Positions 39,933-54,500 of a stretch of DNA of 64,000 nucleotides are shown here, in pieces (the stretch's first letter is position 1; each line of letters opens with the position of its first letter). Under the pieces are notes generated by a model. The model had not been told where the DNA came from. It ran no database searches and saw only the letters and a list, made by a program, of their open reading frames with translations. A program made the position numbers and the translations under genes. The stretch spans positions 150,812,605-150,876,604 of the forward strand of contig NC_092521.1 in the NCBI RefSeq assembly GCF_037038585.1, given 5' to 3'. This DNA comes from Patagioenas fasciata. Taxonomy: Eukaryota; Chordata; Aves; Columbiformes; Columbidae.

Positions 39933-42900
39933 TGGCACTCGGTGCAGAGCAGACTGGCAGGTTGCTCTAAACTCTGTCAGGGCTCACTTGCCACAGAGAA
40001 GGAGTCCAGTTAGTAGCTATTTTGGTTCCTCTCTGATAAATGTCAGAGCCTTATTCTTGTGATCAACGGTCTAGACTATTGTAGCCTTTGCTCATTTTAT
40101 ATTAGCTTCCTCCGAGCCTTTTCAGCCTCTGCTCATGCAATTTCCATTGACTATGCATAAGATACGTGCAGAATCTAAATGTTCCTCAGCGTATTGGCTG
40201 GAAATGTTTCAATTAAATGGGTCTCATACTCCCTCTCTCCTTCTGGCTTTTAATGAAAAGACTTGCTTTTGGTTCCAATTCAGAGCAGGAGCACTGCTGA
40301 AATATTGAAAACATTAATGGATTAGCCAAGAGTATGCTGGGTACTCTCTTTCAAAAATATTGACGTCTTATTCACCTTTAGTTTAGGACTCTGAGAAGAC
40401 CAGAATGAGTGTCTCTTTTTCTGGATAAAGGTGTTCTGATCTGGCCACTGCTGCTAACTCCAGGTACGAGCAAATCTCTACAGATTTGGCTGCTATAGGA
40501 CTCTCTTTCTGGGCAAACAGTGTGCCCAATAGCACAACCCCCTAACATCCTGAGGCAAAGGAAATTTTCTGCCTGCTTTGTGCTCTCCTAATGCACTAGA
40601 CACTGAGGGTGGTATTCATGACGTCTGATTTTACCCATCTATAAATGCTTCATTTGATCTGAACTAATCAGCTAGGCTCACTCAATAGCCAGTGAAGAGA
40701 CACAAGCTGACCAGACACGTTCATACCACCATGCAAGGTGGCTCGCATCGACTTCTTAGGGCTCCTACATCTCTTCCCTGACTTCTGGGAGACCTCAGAC
40801 TACTGTAACTGTAATGACGTATTATTAGCCCATTTCCTTTTTGCCACCCTTGTATTGTGAGAATTATGATAAAAGTAACACTTTATTTCTATATATAAAA
40901 AAGTGTCCCTTTGATGAGTAGCAAGGGATAGCTGCGCAATTCTGCTCCAAATAACTGCACATATACAAGTATTAATTATTTCTATATTAAGTATGACATG
41001 AGTTAACAGTAAGGCTTTCATCCAAGTGTGTAGGGGGAATTTTCTCCTGGTAGCATTGCTGTTAACCAAGTATATTAACTGAGACATTTCAATTATGTCA
41101 ATTAGTTATTTCCTAATTCTTTGTCTTATCACTTTATAAATTGTCATGCTGTTTTGTGGGGTGAGAACAACAGTGTGACTGTGCTGCAGGATCAGTATTA
41201 CTGGAGGCTGCTTTTAGTAAGGAAGAATTTTTTACTCTGAGCAAGGCACAAGGACTTGTATTTTGAAAGCTTCTGTAAAATAAAATACTTACTTTCAGTT
41301 TTGTTTCATTCATCATGTTACAAAACTTAGCAGTCTGTCTGTTGTGGACTATACCAGAAATGCTTGTGATCCTGGGAACAATGTACCTAGTACGTGTCAT
41401 TTTTATTGACACAGAAATTGGGTCCATTTATAGTAATAAAGAATTGAGTGGTGGTGTCCACTATCATAAGAAATTATTAGATCTGTTTCACAGCTGACTT
41501 GCGTATAAATCTAGAGAATAATTAAAATATTGGGACATGATATAATTAACCTCTATTGAGGTGAGGAGTTAAGCATCATACACTATGTGCCAAATGCATT
41601 AAAACTGAATTAAAATCTTATATTTTCACAGTATACACTCACAAGGGTTGGGGGTTTTTTTTGTTGGTTGGTTCTGTACGTCAGCGTAGCAGAGAGGTTT
41701 TCAGTACAGGTATTCTCTAAACTATTCTGTGGCAAGGAGGACTAAATCCTTATCTTGTTCTCTGCTGGACAAGCTAGTAGTTGGAAATGTGTCCATTTCA
41801 TAGAACTGGAAGTGAGAACCAAAGCCTCTCTACAGCAGGTTATTTTCAGTCCTTGTGGCTGTAAAGAGCCTTCGGTGTGTGATTCAACTGAGATCGCGGC
41901 AATTTACTCCACTGATGCTGCCAGCAAACAGCATGAAACAATATCCAAGAACTGCCACATTTATCACCGCTGTGGTGTTAATTCAGAAAGCAAATACAAC
42001 TCGGGGATTTAACAGTATGTCTACCATGAGGTTGAGTGTATGGGAAGGTACACCAGAGCTCGAAGGTGCTGTTGACTACAGTTGTGGATTAAAGGGAAGA
42101 AAAGATGTTTCAGAAAGGAGATGCCAGTGTGATCAAAAATAAACTTAGTTCTGTGAGCATGAGCACTATACAACTATGATTCAGGAACCCATCTAACACA
42201 TGCAAAAAGCATTTGGCAGTGAGAAAGGCCTTCAAGAGAAACCATAGCGTTTCAGAAGGTGCCAGAACGCGTGCATAGCTGGGCACAGCCTCTGTGGGCC
42301 GCTTGCTAACAGCTCCTGCAAAGTGCTCCAAAGCCTGTGCATCTGTCCCTGCTTGCCTTTGGTGTCAAGAAACAGACCCCCATGAGTGCCCAAGTACAAT
42401 CCCAGCTACCCCCTCTCTCATTAGAACCCTGTAGTTGTCTCTCCTGTGACAGCCGCTGGAACAGAGCAGTGCTGGGCATGAGTCCTGCAGCCCGCGGACA
42501 GCCGAGGCGTACGAAGGCAGCATGAGGACTGAAAGATAATCCATACTGGACATTGATCGTTGTTTCAACATATGTGTATGTGAAATAACAAATACAGTGT
42601 TTAATATACTCTTTATCTTCCTGCTTAATTGTAATAAATCCCTTTTTCAGCTTTCTACAAGGTTGACATCAAAATGCTGCTGTGTCACAGGACCCGCAAA
42701 ACCCACATTTTCTTTTTTTAAGACACTTCATCTGGATTAGCAGAATTTCCAGTAGCATAACTATGCCAATGAAGTCAAACAAACTAAAAAGCCACCTCAC
42801 AAACTGTTGTGTTAGCCTGGGGGCAGATCAGGCCTCATTACTCTTTTCACTAAGCTCTAGTTGTATGATCACCATTATAAAGAGCTGAGAGCCTTTGGGA

Positions 42901-45174
42901 TATTAGTAGTGTGTTAGATATCCTACCCTGTATTCATTATGAACTTCAGAGTTTTTTATATTTTTCCTTTTCCATGGAGAAATCCCTGCAGATGGAGGAG
43001 CCAGTTTCTAGTCACCTAACTAGTCATACACATAACCCATAATTACAGAATGTCTATTCCGTGAGCAAAGCTCACAAGGTTTATTTTACCCACTATGTAA
43101 CTGGATGGAAGTACCTGGCTCCGTATTTATTTCAGGCTAAAAGCATGCAAGTGGTTAGCACTGAACCAGAAGAATATATTTTCCTGCTTTACCTCCAAAG
43201 TAGTTCTGCTATGAAGATCTATTCCTAAACTAGCACACAGATGTCACTTAGAGACAGGTTGTAATGGGAAACATTTGCTTTTTGGCTAGATTAGTGCATT
43301 TAAATGGATCAATGATAAGATGCAGCTGTAGGGTGGAGGCTCTTTAAAAGCTGCACTTCTCAGTGCCAAATATAATGAAATACGGATGACTTCCAGCTAA
43401 CTTATTGTTGATCTTTATATGAGGGGAAATTTTGCAGCATGAGTATTTGACAGTGTGAAGCTGTTCTGTGGAAAATAAAAAAAGATATACGGTAATTATA
43501 AAGATAGGACAGATAAAGGGAGGAAGCCAAAGCTGACAAAATAGGTAAAGTAAAAGTCAAATGAGCTGGAGACAATCAAAGATGAGTAGGAATCTGGAAG
43601 TGGTAAAACTCTTAGCAAAAAAAAAGAGATTAAAATAATGGAAAGTGTAACAGATATAAGGAGTGAGGAAATGATCAGTAGAGACTGATCAATCACAGTA
43701 ACCATGACATAAAGAGAAAATTATTCAGGAATAAACTGTAAAGCTGTACAAATTCAGAGCTTCTGAACTGGTGGCTTACCAACACAGGTAAAACAATGTA
43801 TTTTTTTGCTCTGCTCTACTCACGACTCTTGATTTGTATTGTGTTACTTACCTAAACTTACTTGCTTGATATATAAGAAAAGGAAACTCTTGAAATAATT
43901 CAGATCAATCTTCTTGCTTCCCAAGTAATTTCCGTTTTCCCTCCACATATCTACCACAGCCATCATCAGTTTATTTACTTTGTCTCTGACGGTAAGATGG
44001 GAAATGCTCAGGCACCTCATACCAATCCAACAATAGTTCAAAAACAATAAAGTATTTTGCCAGCTGAGAAATGCAGCACATCATGTGGAGCTGCTCAGCT
44101 GAAAAAGAAATAACACACACAAAAAACCCTGACCTGTTGTCCTCTTCTGCAAACTGTAGAAAATGAAACCAGGTCTGGAGACAGCAGAAGTCAAATAATT
44201 TTTATCAGATCCTTAAACTTACAGAAAGTTATGTGTGCAATTTCAAAATAAATCCTCAAAATGTGACCCCTTTTGGGTTCAGCTTGCTTCAGCACTTCAA
44301 CCTGAAAAAAAATGCATTGCAGTAGAATTCAATGAGTAGGAAAAACATCTGTGTGTGGACAGAAAGAAAAAGCGTGTGGACTAAAGCTGCTAATGAGATG
44401 ACCCATAGTTTTACGTAACCAGAGGCTTGAAAAGTATAAATGGACAACAAGGTCACTTGCAGCTTCTCTGAACTTACCTCATCATGTTCATTGCTTTTCC
44501 AGCCATGTGCACAACTGTATCAAAGCCATGATTTGTTTTTTTCTTGAAAAGTCAGTGTAGCTGGACCATGGGAGTTTGCTAAAGATTCAACCATAAATTA
44601 ACCGTTTCCTTGGCCTGCTGTTTTTGAGAACTGGAAACTCGAATTGTTTGTGGGAAACAATATCCTTTTGGGGCCAAATCCTAAGTGCATTAACTGTACG
44701 TGGCATTGGACCATCCCACACGCAGCAGAGGCTGAACCAGGACAACAGGAGCTGTTTCTAGCAAGCAGCTCTTGAGAAATCAGCGGGCTGGCTGTGGCAG
44801 CCCTGGTACAGCAAGGCCCCGTAAAGTGCTTTGCAATTTAAATTGCTTCAGCTCTGCCATCTAGGGGAGCTCAACCCAACAGGTACGTGATAGACGAAAT
44901 AATGAGGAATTGTTCCGAAACAAAAGAGCATTTTGGCAGAAAAATCCTCTGAGGGTCCCCAAGCAGGTCTGCAGCAGGAGGAGGAGGCCTGTGGGGACTC
45001 CGCTGTCACGCTGGCAGGCTCGGGCTGTGACGTTACCACAACACAGAAAAACGATCAGTTAAGAGTCACATTAGCATTTCAACCTGACCATAATGAGGAG
45101 AACACAGTGCAGCTGCAGGTCTGGCAGTCCTGCGTGAACAGACCCTAAACAAGGCATGTTATTTAATTTCAGAA

Positions 45175-45560
45175 TAAGAGAAACAGAGACTGAACCCGTC
45201 CTTCGAAAACACCTAGTTCATCCCCTTCCAATTCCAACTGGGTTGTTCCCAGTGCTCTGGTTTTTAGTGATTTATCTGGTCTAATTTTAAATGACTCAAG
45301 AAATGGAGTTTTCCACCACTTCCCGTGGGAAATTATTCCATGGTCTGATAGACACGGGCAGGATATTTTCCTGATGTTCAGCCTTCAGTGGTTTTCCTTT
45401 GTTCAGTTTAATCTCATTACTCCCAGTTATTCCCCATCAGTCAGTGCTAAGCACTCAGCCTCTCTCTTTTGTGTTTACACCTTCACAGTTGGATACAGTT
45501 ATCTTTAGAAAAATCTGGTAGGCTTGATTATATCTTATTCACCTTTTCAAATGCAGAGAT
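45175..45560 (-). mobile_element. Ancient CR1-type LINE fragment
   Basis: The plus strand carries TTCCACCACTTCCCGTGGGA, then AAATTATTCCATGGTCTGAT, CTGATGTTCAGCCTTCAGTG and AATCTCATTACTCCCAGTTA. These follow the antisense order of old amniote CR1/L3-like LINEs ('ccaccacttcccttgggaaattattccacagtctaa', 'cctgatatccagcctaaat', 'catcccattgctcctagtta'). The copy is strongly diverged and lies in the interval between the two genes. Confidence 0.65.
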
Positions 45561-48500
45561 AAAAAAAAATATGAGCAAAGGATGGTACAAGTAAGTCTTA
45601 AAGGATGTTTTCAAGACTCAGCCTACTTCCATTCACTAAACCCAGCTGAAACCTGCCCACGTTTTTTAGGATACAGTGACTCATGACCCCACACAAACAT
45701 ACCACCTTTCCTACCTGTGTCAGAACTGCGGGAACATGTTATACAAGGTGGGAGTAACGCATGTGGGAAATCAAAACCAGGTTGCTATAATAAGAGGACG
45801 CAGAAGCCAAAGAGTTGCAAGAAAATGTGTTTAGTGGAATGGCATTAAAAAAGATTACCCAAAATATCTCAATGTGGGTGCTGCACTAGCTCAGCTTAGG
45901 AAATACCAGACAGTAGCGTGGCAACTAATGCCAGAGAGACAAGTCAAAATTTTCACTTGGAAAGAATATGACAAATCTGAAGGAGAAAGGCTGGTGAATC
46001 ATATGCATGGCGAAAGCTGCTGAAACGGTATTTATGATGAGATCCTTCAGAGGCAAAGTACAGAGAGGGAGGAAAACGTGGTTGAAACCAGTTATTTCTT
46101 AAATTTGTAGCAAATGCTGAAAAGAGAATGAGGATCCTTTAGCACCTTGTAAGAAAGATTAAAGACACGGAAGCTGAAGTAGAATTGTGGAAGGCAAATG
46201 GAAGCATTAAGCATAACCTGAGCAAATCTCTTGAAAGTAGGAGACAGATCAGAGAACAGAGCAGTATTATTAGCTGGTAATAAATCAATAGAGGCTTTTG
46301 TGGTACCCTTAAGAGATAACTGGGCTTTCCGGAAGCTTGGGAGGAAACGCAGCATCAATGGAACAGTCTGTTCCTTGTTAGCCTTCACCGTAAGGAAGAG
46401 AGGGATGCACTATTCCTTCTCCTTCACTCAAGAGCTCCTGTCTTTAAAATACCTGAGCTTTACAAGTAACAGTTCAAAGTGTTTTTAAAGCAACAGTTTA
46501 AAATTAGAATGAAAAACTCGTCTTACCTCCGGTTCTTAACTTTATGGACATCATGAACTGAGCACCCTGATTCGGAGGAGCACAAGTAGCAGAAGCCAAG
46601 CCAGGGAAGAACTAGGTCGGAACTGAAGAAGCGAACTACGAGCAATGGTTGTAGATGTGCTGCTCAAGGAGCAAACCCACAGCAAGGAGGAGGGAGCACC
46701 TGGACAGGCACCTGGAGTCAAGGACAGGTTTCCTAAGGAGGAAGGGACTCGAGTATCCTTGGGCAGCATCGCTCCTGGCAGCTGCCAAGTGTGCTGTTTG
46801 CTCTTTCACAGTGAATCACTGAGGAGGCAGCAAGAGAACATGACTGTTATCAGGGATAACCACTGTAACTCTGCAGGACTGACATTATCAAGGGCCGCTC
46901 GGATAGCACGTGCACAAGCTCTGAGCTCTTGTCCTTTGCAGACAAACGAAAACATAAAGAACATTCGGATACAAAGTAGGACAAAACTCAAGTTCTTACG
47001 GGCTGAGGCACAGCTACTCCCAGGACACCGAGTCGCCTTCCAGCCTGTCTGGGCTGCAGCGAGGTGTGGAAGAAGGTTCTCCAGCATATGTTCATGAGCT
47101 AAGTGTAAAGTTATTGTTGTTATGTGATGGGCTAGTGAGAGAAACTGGATGAACTCATCTGTAGGCAGCAGAATCTCCTTTTAGCCAGCTCAATTCAGAA
47201 AACACCAGAGAGAGAGATAAACCCTAGCCAGAGACCTCCCGGGTCAGAGAGATATTTTGAAACACGTATGACGTTCAGATTTTGATTTTTAGATGATTAA
47301 ACTCTCTATCGTCTCTTGCCATAGATGACCTTTTGTAATGTATGTTTGAAAAAGAGTTTTCTCTATGACCTCTTGCTTTTTTGTCCTTATGCTTTTTTTC
47401 TTATTGGACAGATTGTAAGGTTTGAGATGCTATGTTTCAGTTTGATTTTCTACAGCCTGGAACCAGCTGAAGTGCCTGGTGACTGGCCAGGGTTTCCAGC
47501 CCTCTGGTTCTCAGGCGGGAGTGAAGGAAGGCTGCAGAATGGCAAATAGGATCTCAGGGTGAACTTCTTGAAAAGGAAAGTAAATATGGGGTTAAGCTGA
47601 TAGAGAAGATGTAGGGAGATTTTAAGCACTGACTTAGGAGTTGTTAGGCTATGTCATTTTTATTTCTTCTGGAAAGTAATATTACAAATATAAAAATACT
47701 GTGCAGGCCAATATGTAGTGATCTTTTTTAATTCTGCATTTTGTAGTGACTCCACCTAAGCCATTTGTCTGGATATCATCTGGCTGGGCTGTAGTGGTGT
47801 GGTATGTGACTTCACTTAGTTATCCATTTTAAGGATCAGCCTTCAACTCCAAAAGATAAGAGAAATATCAGGACAGAAAGCAAGAATCTGTGATTCACAA
47901 GATGTCACATGCTTTGGTTTCTTGACTGAAATTTCCGAAATGAGAACCACCTGTTCCTTGTAGTAAGGCAGCATCTCTTATTGGAAAGTCAAACAGCTAT
48001 TTCAGTAAAGTCGGGTTGGGAATAAAGCGACAAGAAGGAAACTCTGCCAGAAGCTTCAGCAGCAGTCCTGTGAGACCAGAAAGGAAGTACAGCAGATCCA
48101 TCCGTCTGAGAGCCCAGCACAAGGCTGCTAGTTCCAGCAAAATTAAGACAAAGCAGAATTAAAACTACAACAATAGTTGAAGGAAGACAGTAAAAGAAAT
48201 GCAGGGAGGGAAAAAGGGGGTGGTATTAGGAAAAGGCCAAGGTGCAGCAAGTGGAGTATGATCCAGCAGTTGATCTGCTGGGCAAGGGGTTGAGTAGCTA
48301 AACCCCAGCACAAGGGGCTGGTGCTGTGACAAGGGCGTCCCCTCAAGCTGCTCCTGCTAAAGAGGACACTTTGCCATGTGCAGTGCCACTACTGGCTATG
48401 AAAAAGCGTTAATATTATGGCTCCTACAGCAGTTTGTTTTCATTTGTCATGGCTCACTCCCTAACAGCTTGAAAGCAGAACTGACACGTATCTCTGAAAT

Positions 48501-51500
48501 CAGGGCTGTAACCTCTCGATTTTCAAAACAGAAAATCCAAGACTGTCTGCTTGCTCACATCGTGTATTTATGTTGTGGAAGCCAGCTTAGAAATGTCTGC
48601 AAAAGGCCAGCTTGTAACACTCTTATCTGAAGTAGCACTTTGCTCTTGGATGTCACTACACTTGGCTGTCCACTCAATTAGATGAACTTCCACATTTTTC
48701 AAGAGTGATTTGGAAATACGAATAATAGAAGGGAAGATAATATCCAGAAAGAAGAAATGGGTAGAATCTGGCCTCGTGCAACATGCAGTATTTGGGTGGG
48801 AGGTGCTGAAAGCATACAACCGTTGCTTTCGATTTTGATTGCAATAGAATTTAAAGGAATTGGTATGACACAAAAGCTCAGATGGACCGGCCTGGCATAA
48901 ACCGAGTGTGTGGTTAGTGTAAACATCTATCGCTCTGACCTCTCGTAAATCAGGGTCAGGAAACAAGGAGAGGGCAGAGGAGTGTTTGCGCTGTTGCCTG
49001 CTGCCTGGCTGTTCAGTGGAATGCTGGAACAGTCTGCCAAGAATCTGGCTTTGTCAGGGAAAAAAAATCTTGTTTTTTAAAAGACTGACAGATCTCTAGG
49101 GACAAAGAGGAGTGAGCTGGCGCACAGGTGAATAAGACTAAAACCAGAAGCAGGACCTGTGGAAGTTTCTCCAGGTGTTGCAAGAAATTACAAGTATCAG
49201 GAGAGGCGCGAGCCCTCGGGCTGCCGTCCTGCGTGATGCTGCAAGTGGGAGAGCGCAAACCGGGGGCTGAGGGGCCTGTCGACTGCCATGAAAAGTGGAT
49301 CAGCAAGCCCTGCTGTGGCCATGGAAACTCAGGTGAGGCCCAGCCTGTGTTTTATGCTATTGTCACGGGCAGAAGGGCTCAAATGATGAAGGATATTCCT
49401 CTAAAGCCAGTTGTTGTCACTTTAAGGCTGCCTTATTGTGCCATGAAGTGTCACTGGAGCAAGAGAAAATAATTTCCTGGTTGCTTAAATAATTCAGCAT
49501 ATAAATGTGAGCGCTGCGATGCGCTATCAACACACATAAAGTGTATCAGAAGAAATAAGGCAAGCGCACCTGCTGCTGAAGGCACAAGGAAGGGCAAAAA
49601 GAAATGTAATTTGGGTGAGCAATCTGGATGCCACCTCTGAAATACGCTGGGTGGAAGGGGGGAAAGTGAGCATCCTTAGTTAAAACCAGATTTGTGAGGG
49701 TTCCCTTAACTGTAATTACTAAGGTCAGTCAAGTAGAGCTAATGAAGAACACTCAGTAGGCAACTGAGCAGGAATCCTGTGACTGACCTAAAGCACTGAA
49801 CACAGTTCTGGTAGAGCTCTGGAAAATAACTGAGAATATGAGAAACAGAAAAATAGCTTTTAGCTGAGACTTTGTTAAAAACAGGGATAAAAATACTGAT
49901 TTTTATTCTGAGCTGGTTTTCTATGTCCATCTTTCCCCTAATGACTATTACTATAGAAATATTATACATGAATAAGAACTACTTTGTGCCTTTCACAAAG
50001 CAATTAATGAAGATGGTGACACGTGAATGCTTAACTGCATATTTTAGAGCTAACTTCTAGAGCAATTTTGGTATGATGACTTTGCATTGAATTAACTCAT
50101 AAGAGTGATGGCAACTTCCCAGGATTTTTCACCTTAGATGAACCTATTGACAAAAGATCAAATTGTGAATGCTTGTTTTCCTGGAATGGCTAAATAGAAG
50201 ACTTTCAAAAATATGCTGACAAAGGGCTTTTGCAAAGTATGTCAGGACAGAGGAAAATTTTTTAAAAGCCAAAAACTCTTCAAACCTAAATTTTTAAAAA
50301 GTTTTTTATAAGTTTGCAGCTCTCTTTCGGTTAGCTATTTTGTTATGGATAAATACGGCACTATCTGCTGGGACACTACATTTCCCTGTGTATCAAAACT
50401 GTCTGAAGGAGTGAAAGCAGCAGCTCCTTTCAACAGCAGCAGAGGACATTAGCCAGGCCTTGTTGCTTTAGTGTTTCAAGTGTCTTGGTACTATAATTCT
50501 GATTAAATCTAAACGTGGAAATCACCTACTTCCTTGATTTTCAAAATACTTCCCACCCACCCAATTATTTCACTTGGAGCCACGGCTGACAAGGGAATGG
50601 TAAGTCAGGGACGGTATTTTTGGACTGTAAAATACACACAGAGCAGCCTGGGGCCAAGAGTGAGCGCCGGCAGAGGATGAGGAAAACTGCCCTGGAAAGA
50701 GGCTGAATAAAGGCAGCACTGGTGGGCAGGGAGGGCAGCACAAACCCTCGGGAGAAGGGCAGGGATGTTTGAAGCAGTTCACTTGATGACATTTTTTATT
50801 TAGAGCTTGTTCTCAGTGAAAAGCTAACTCCTCCGTCTTTACAGTTAAACTGTGATCCCATCTGCTCTAACATGAGAGCTGAGCTCAACAAAGACAAGGG
50901 GACCTCAGCAGGATGCTGGAGATGACACTGGTAGCTGCGTCACCGTCCTCTGCCGCGAGAACCACCCCGTCCTGAGGAGCACGGTGCTGCTGGCGAGGCG
51001 CTCGGGCTGCTGCGCCAACCAGGACAATGATGGCCCTGCACGTTCTCCCTTCCAAAACCAGCAGGGTGAGACACTGCTGTCCCTGCCCTGGCTCAGCTCA
51101 AGTCTGGTACCCCGTGGGCTTAGCTGATACCTTGTACTTTGTGGCTCCTGCAATACATACAATACATACAATAATTGTACATGGTTTAGGGCTTTGGCTG
51201 GGCCAGGGTTTCTCTTGGCAAATGAAGGTGGAAGATGGAGAGGTTCTGCCTGCTCCGTCAGGATAATGGCTTTGTTGCAATGTGGATGAAACTGTGGCTT
51301 TATGCAGAGCAGGTTTGGCTTTGAGGACCCCAAGGAAGGATGCTGTGGGATTTATGAGCAGGTGGACTACACAGCACAAAAAGCAGATGTGCTCAGTGTT
51401 GATTGTTATGATTCATAAACAAGATTTTATAGTCTATTCTTTTTTTTCTTACTAGAAATGGGACTGACAAGTTTTAGTTATGAACTTTGGAAAGTCTACC

Positions 51501-54500
51501 AAATGATGGCTGAGAACAGCTATGACGTGCCTTTGTGTCCTCAGGTAACAGAGATTCACCTCAACAGCTGTGACTCCACATTGGTGCATGAACGTTTGGT
51601 GAGTCTTACCACGAATTGCACACCTGCATTTCTGTGCTGTTTACCAATGTATTAAATGTTGTACCAAAAATTTAAATTTCCAGAGTTAATATTACAAGCA
51701 TTCATGGTTTTAGGCCAATGTCATTGCACTACATAAGGCCAAAGGACTGTTTGGAATAACATCCACATTGAAAATGATACTATTTTCATGCATATACCTA
51801 TAGTAACTAAAACCCATGGCTCTGCTCTTGCTAAGACTTACCAGGGGCTTTACCTGGGGCATAATGTTCAGTTGTGCTCAGCTGGTCTGCGTTTCCCTGT
51901 AGGAATAGGGCCTGTACATCATGGTCTTAGTTATTCAAATAGAGAGAAGATGCACTGCTTCAGTAGCCTCACGTACACTTTTCACAACCTATTTTGACTT
52001 CACAAAATGCTGTTGTCCTTCTGCATAAAACAATTTACATGTCTCAGAGACTGCTGAAGTTGAGACAGTCTAAACATAGGGATGGAAAACAACCCCAGTA
52101 AGTCTGCACCCAACCAAAGACTTCAGATCAGCCTGGGACAGTGCCATGATGTGCCTGGCCTTCCCTTCTGCACAGAAAATGTGTTCTCATTTTTTACCCC
52201 TGTTCTATAAATAAATGGAACGCAATCAGGAAAACACTTGCTACCATTGGACTCCAGTTTGTGACCTGTGTGGGGAAAATATCAAAATATTTTGAGGCAT
52301 ATTTTGGCTGGGCTGCTGCAAGTGCTGGCTTAGGCCTGAGCTAGATAAACCTGTTCCTGTGCTTGTCTGGTACCAGAGGTGGAAATACTGAAGCAGAGCC
52401 GGATGGTTGTTGTGCTGATTTGCGGCTCAATAGCTGTATTCCTCCTTCAGCTGCAGCTTCTGCCTGAGCTCTGGGAACAAAAGAAACCAGCTTGGGTGAT
52501 GGTGGTACTCGGGGTCCTCTCTCCGTAGCTCAAAAGCCAGCCAGCTCCTCCATGCTGATACTCCTGGACACAAATCAGATGATGTCCCCCCCTTAAATTA
52601 GATGTTGGGTACTCTTCTTAAAATCTCCCATGAAAGACCAGTAAAGCTGCCCTGTAGTGTCTCAGCAGTTCACTGGGTTTGTTTTCTCTGAGGGCTGCAA
52701 ACCCAGCAGTGTTCGTGCTGTGTCTCCAGATCGTCTTTCACCTCGCTCCTAGCACCTGCTGAACTTATAAATCGGTTTCTGCCCAACGTGAACCGAGAGG
52801 AACTGGGAGAAATGGAAACAAAGATCTAAGGAATAAGTTAAAGCCTGAGATGGGAAAACCTAAAAACCTCAGGAAATAAGACATAGAGACTGTTAGTCGC
52901 AACACCGAGATCTATTCAGGTGGAGTAACACAGGTGTCTAATGTGGTTGTTTAAATTTTAGACAGAGAGATTCAGATTGACTTTACAGAACTGAGACTGC
53001 CTCATACACTGCTTAGGTAAAATAGTACTGGAAGCTTACATTGGGTGTTTGTAGTTGAAAGCTTCAATGCAGTTAATAGCATCATGTTATTATGTGAAAC
53101 GCCTTCTGGACGAAGATAAACAATTTCAGTTTATTATGGTTTTCTTTCCCATATGGCACAAATGGGCCCAGGACCAAACTGGCTCTCAGCGGAAAGCCTT
53201 CCATCTCCGCACTCATTCAGCAGGTCATATTTAACTGGTTTTAACATCCTTCCTGTACACTGACTGGTGGATCCATTCCAATCAACACTCTACATTTAAA
53301 GTTTTTAATAACATTTCAGTTTTTACCCTCCTTGACTCTTGAGCTGCTCAAGCTACCGTTGAATATTCCTTTGTATAATATCTGGTCTGCTTTTTGTCTC
53401 TCTGTGCTAGTGTTTATGCTGGGCTATTATTTCCAAAAGCTAAATTCTGAGCATTCTCACCTCATTCCAAATTTCCCAAGAAAAAGCAGAAACTCTACTA
53501 CAATAATGCCCATGAAAACACAAACAAATAAATCAATTAAAAAACACTTGCATGATTTGGAAAGACATAGAGATATTCATGCCCACGTCAAAGAATGACA
53601 CAAATTGTACTTGCCTTTCCTCTAGTACCTCTTGTTTTCATTCCAAGTTATGTTATTGCATGTTTTCCCAGTATGTCCAGATTAGGCAGGAAACATATTT
53701 TCAAAGGTACATAATCACTGAAGGATGCAGCTAGGCACCCACCCAAGCAGGTGAAATCCTATACAATTTTCTTGGATGCTTAAGCACCTTCAAAAATCTG
53801 CCCCTGAATGTTTCAGAACAAGGGCTTATCTTTCCTGGAAAACAACAGACGCTTGTGGGTGTCATTAAAAATGACAGGGCTGACAAGAACTTGGTTAAAA
53901 GTCATCAGGACAGAACACACCACAAAAAATGGGGTGTAACTGGAAGAAAGCAATCTGAAGAAATACTTTCAATAGCTTAGGAAAATAGAAAATTTCTAAG
54001 AAAAGGAGCTTCAAGATAACTGTTTTCTGGCATTGCTTCAAAAACATCTTAGCGAAATTCCAATGTTTTTCTATGCAAATTCAATAGCTAAGAAGGCATA
54101 AAATATCTCCTCCATGCATAGAGTTGTCCTTGTATAACCTCATGGCTTAATAGTGCTTTAATAAGACTAGGACCAATGGATTTTGGAACATGCATGATAA
54201 TGATTTAATGTAATGAAATTTTGCATCATGATTAGAAAAGGGATTTTCTTACCATTGTCAGAGGCCAAACCACACAGGTCTAAGAGAGACTGCTAGATCA
54301 CAACATTAATAATATGTATTTTTTGTCTCTTTCTGCTACAGAAAAAAAGGGGAATGCTTTCATGCTGCTCCTGAAACAAATGAAAGGTCAGCCTTTGAAT
54401 GGTATCCAAACCTTTTCCTCTCTGTGTACTACAAATAAATTGCTGTACTGCAAACTCCAGGAGTTTGTCAGCAGTTCATTGCTCTGTGCAGCAGCAGAAT

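Larger units (their letters stand above)
30121..45174. other. Intergenic interval between PRTFDC1 and ARHGAP21, left part
   Basis: No gene recognised. It contains simple repeats (34203-34235, 35092-35108), short tandem duplications (38989-39012, 39881-39932), a block with an inverted repeat near 36.5-36.9 kb, and a somewhat GC-richer block at 32.3-35.8 kb with no recognised similarity. Frames up to 143 codons occur but show no domain, signal peptide or recognisable family. Confidence 0.6.

Noticed and set aside
46645-47097. 150-codon plus-strand frame in the intergenic interval
   Set aside because: No recognisable motif or family; a competing 93-codon frame occurs on the other strand, and there is no promoter or splice context.
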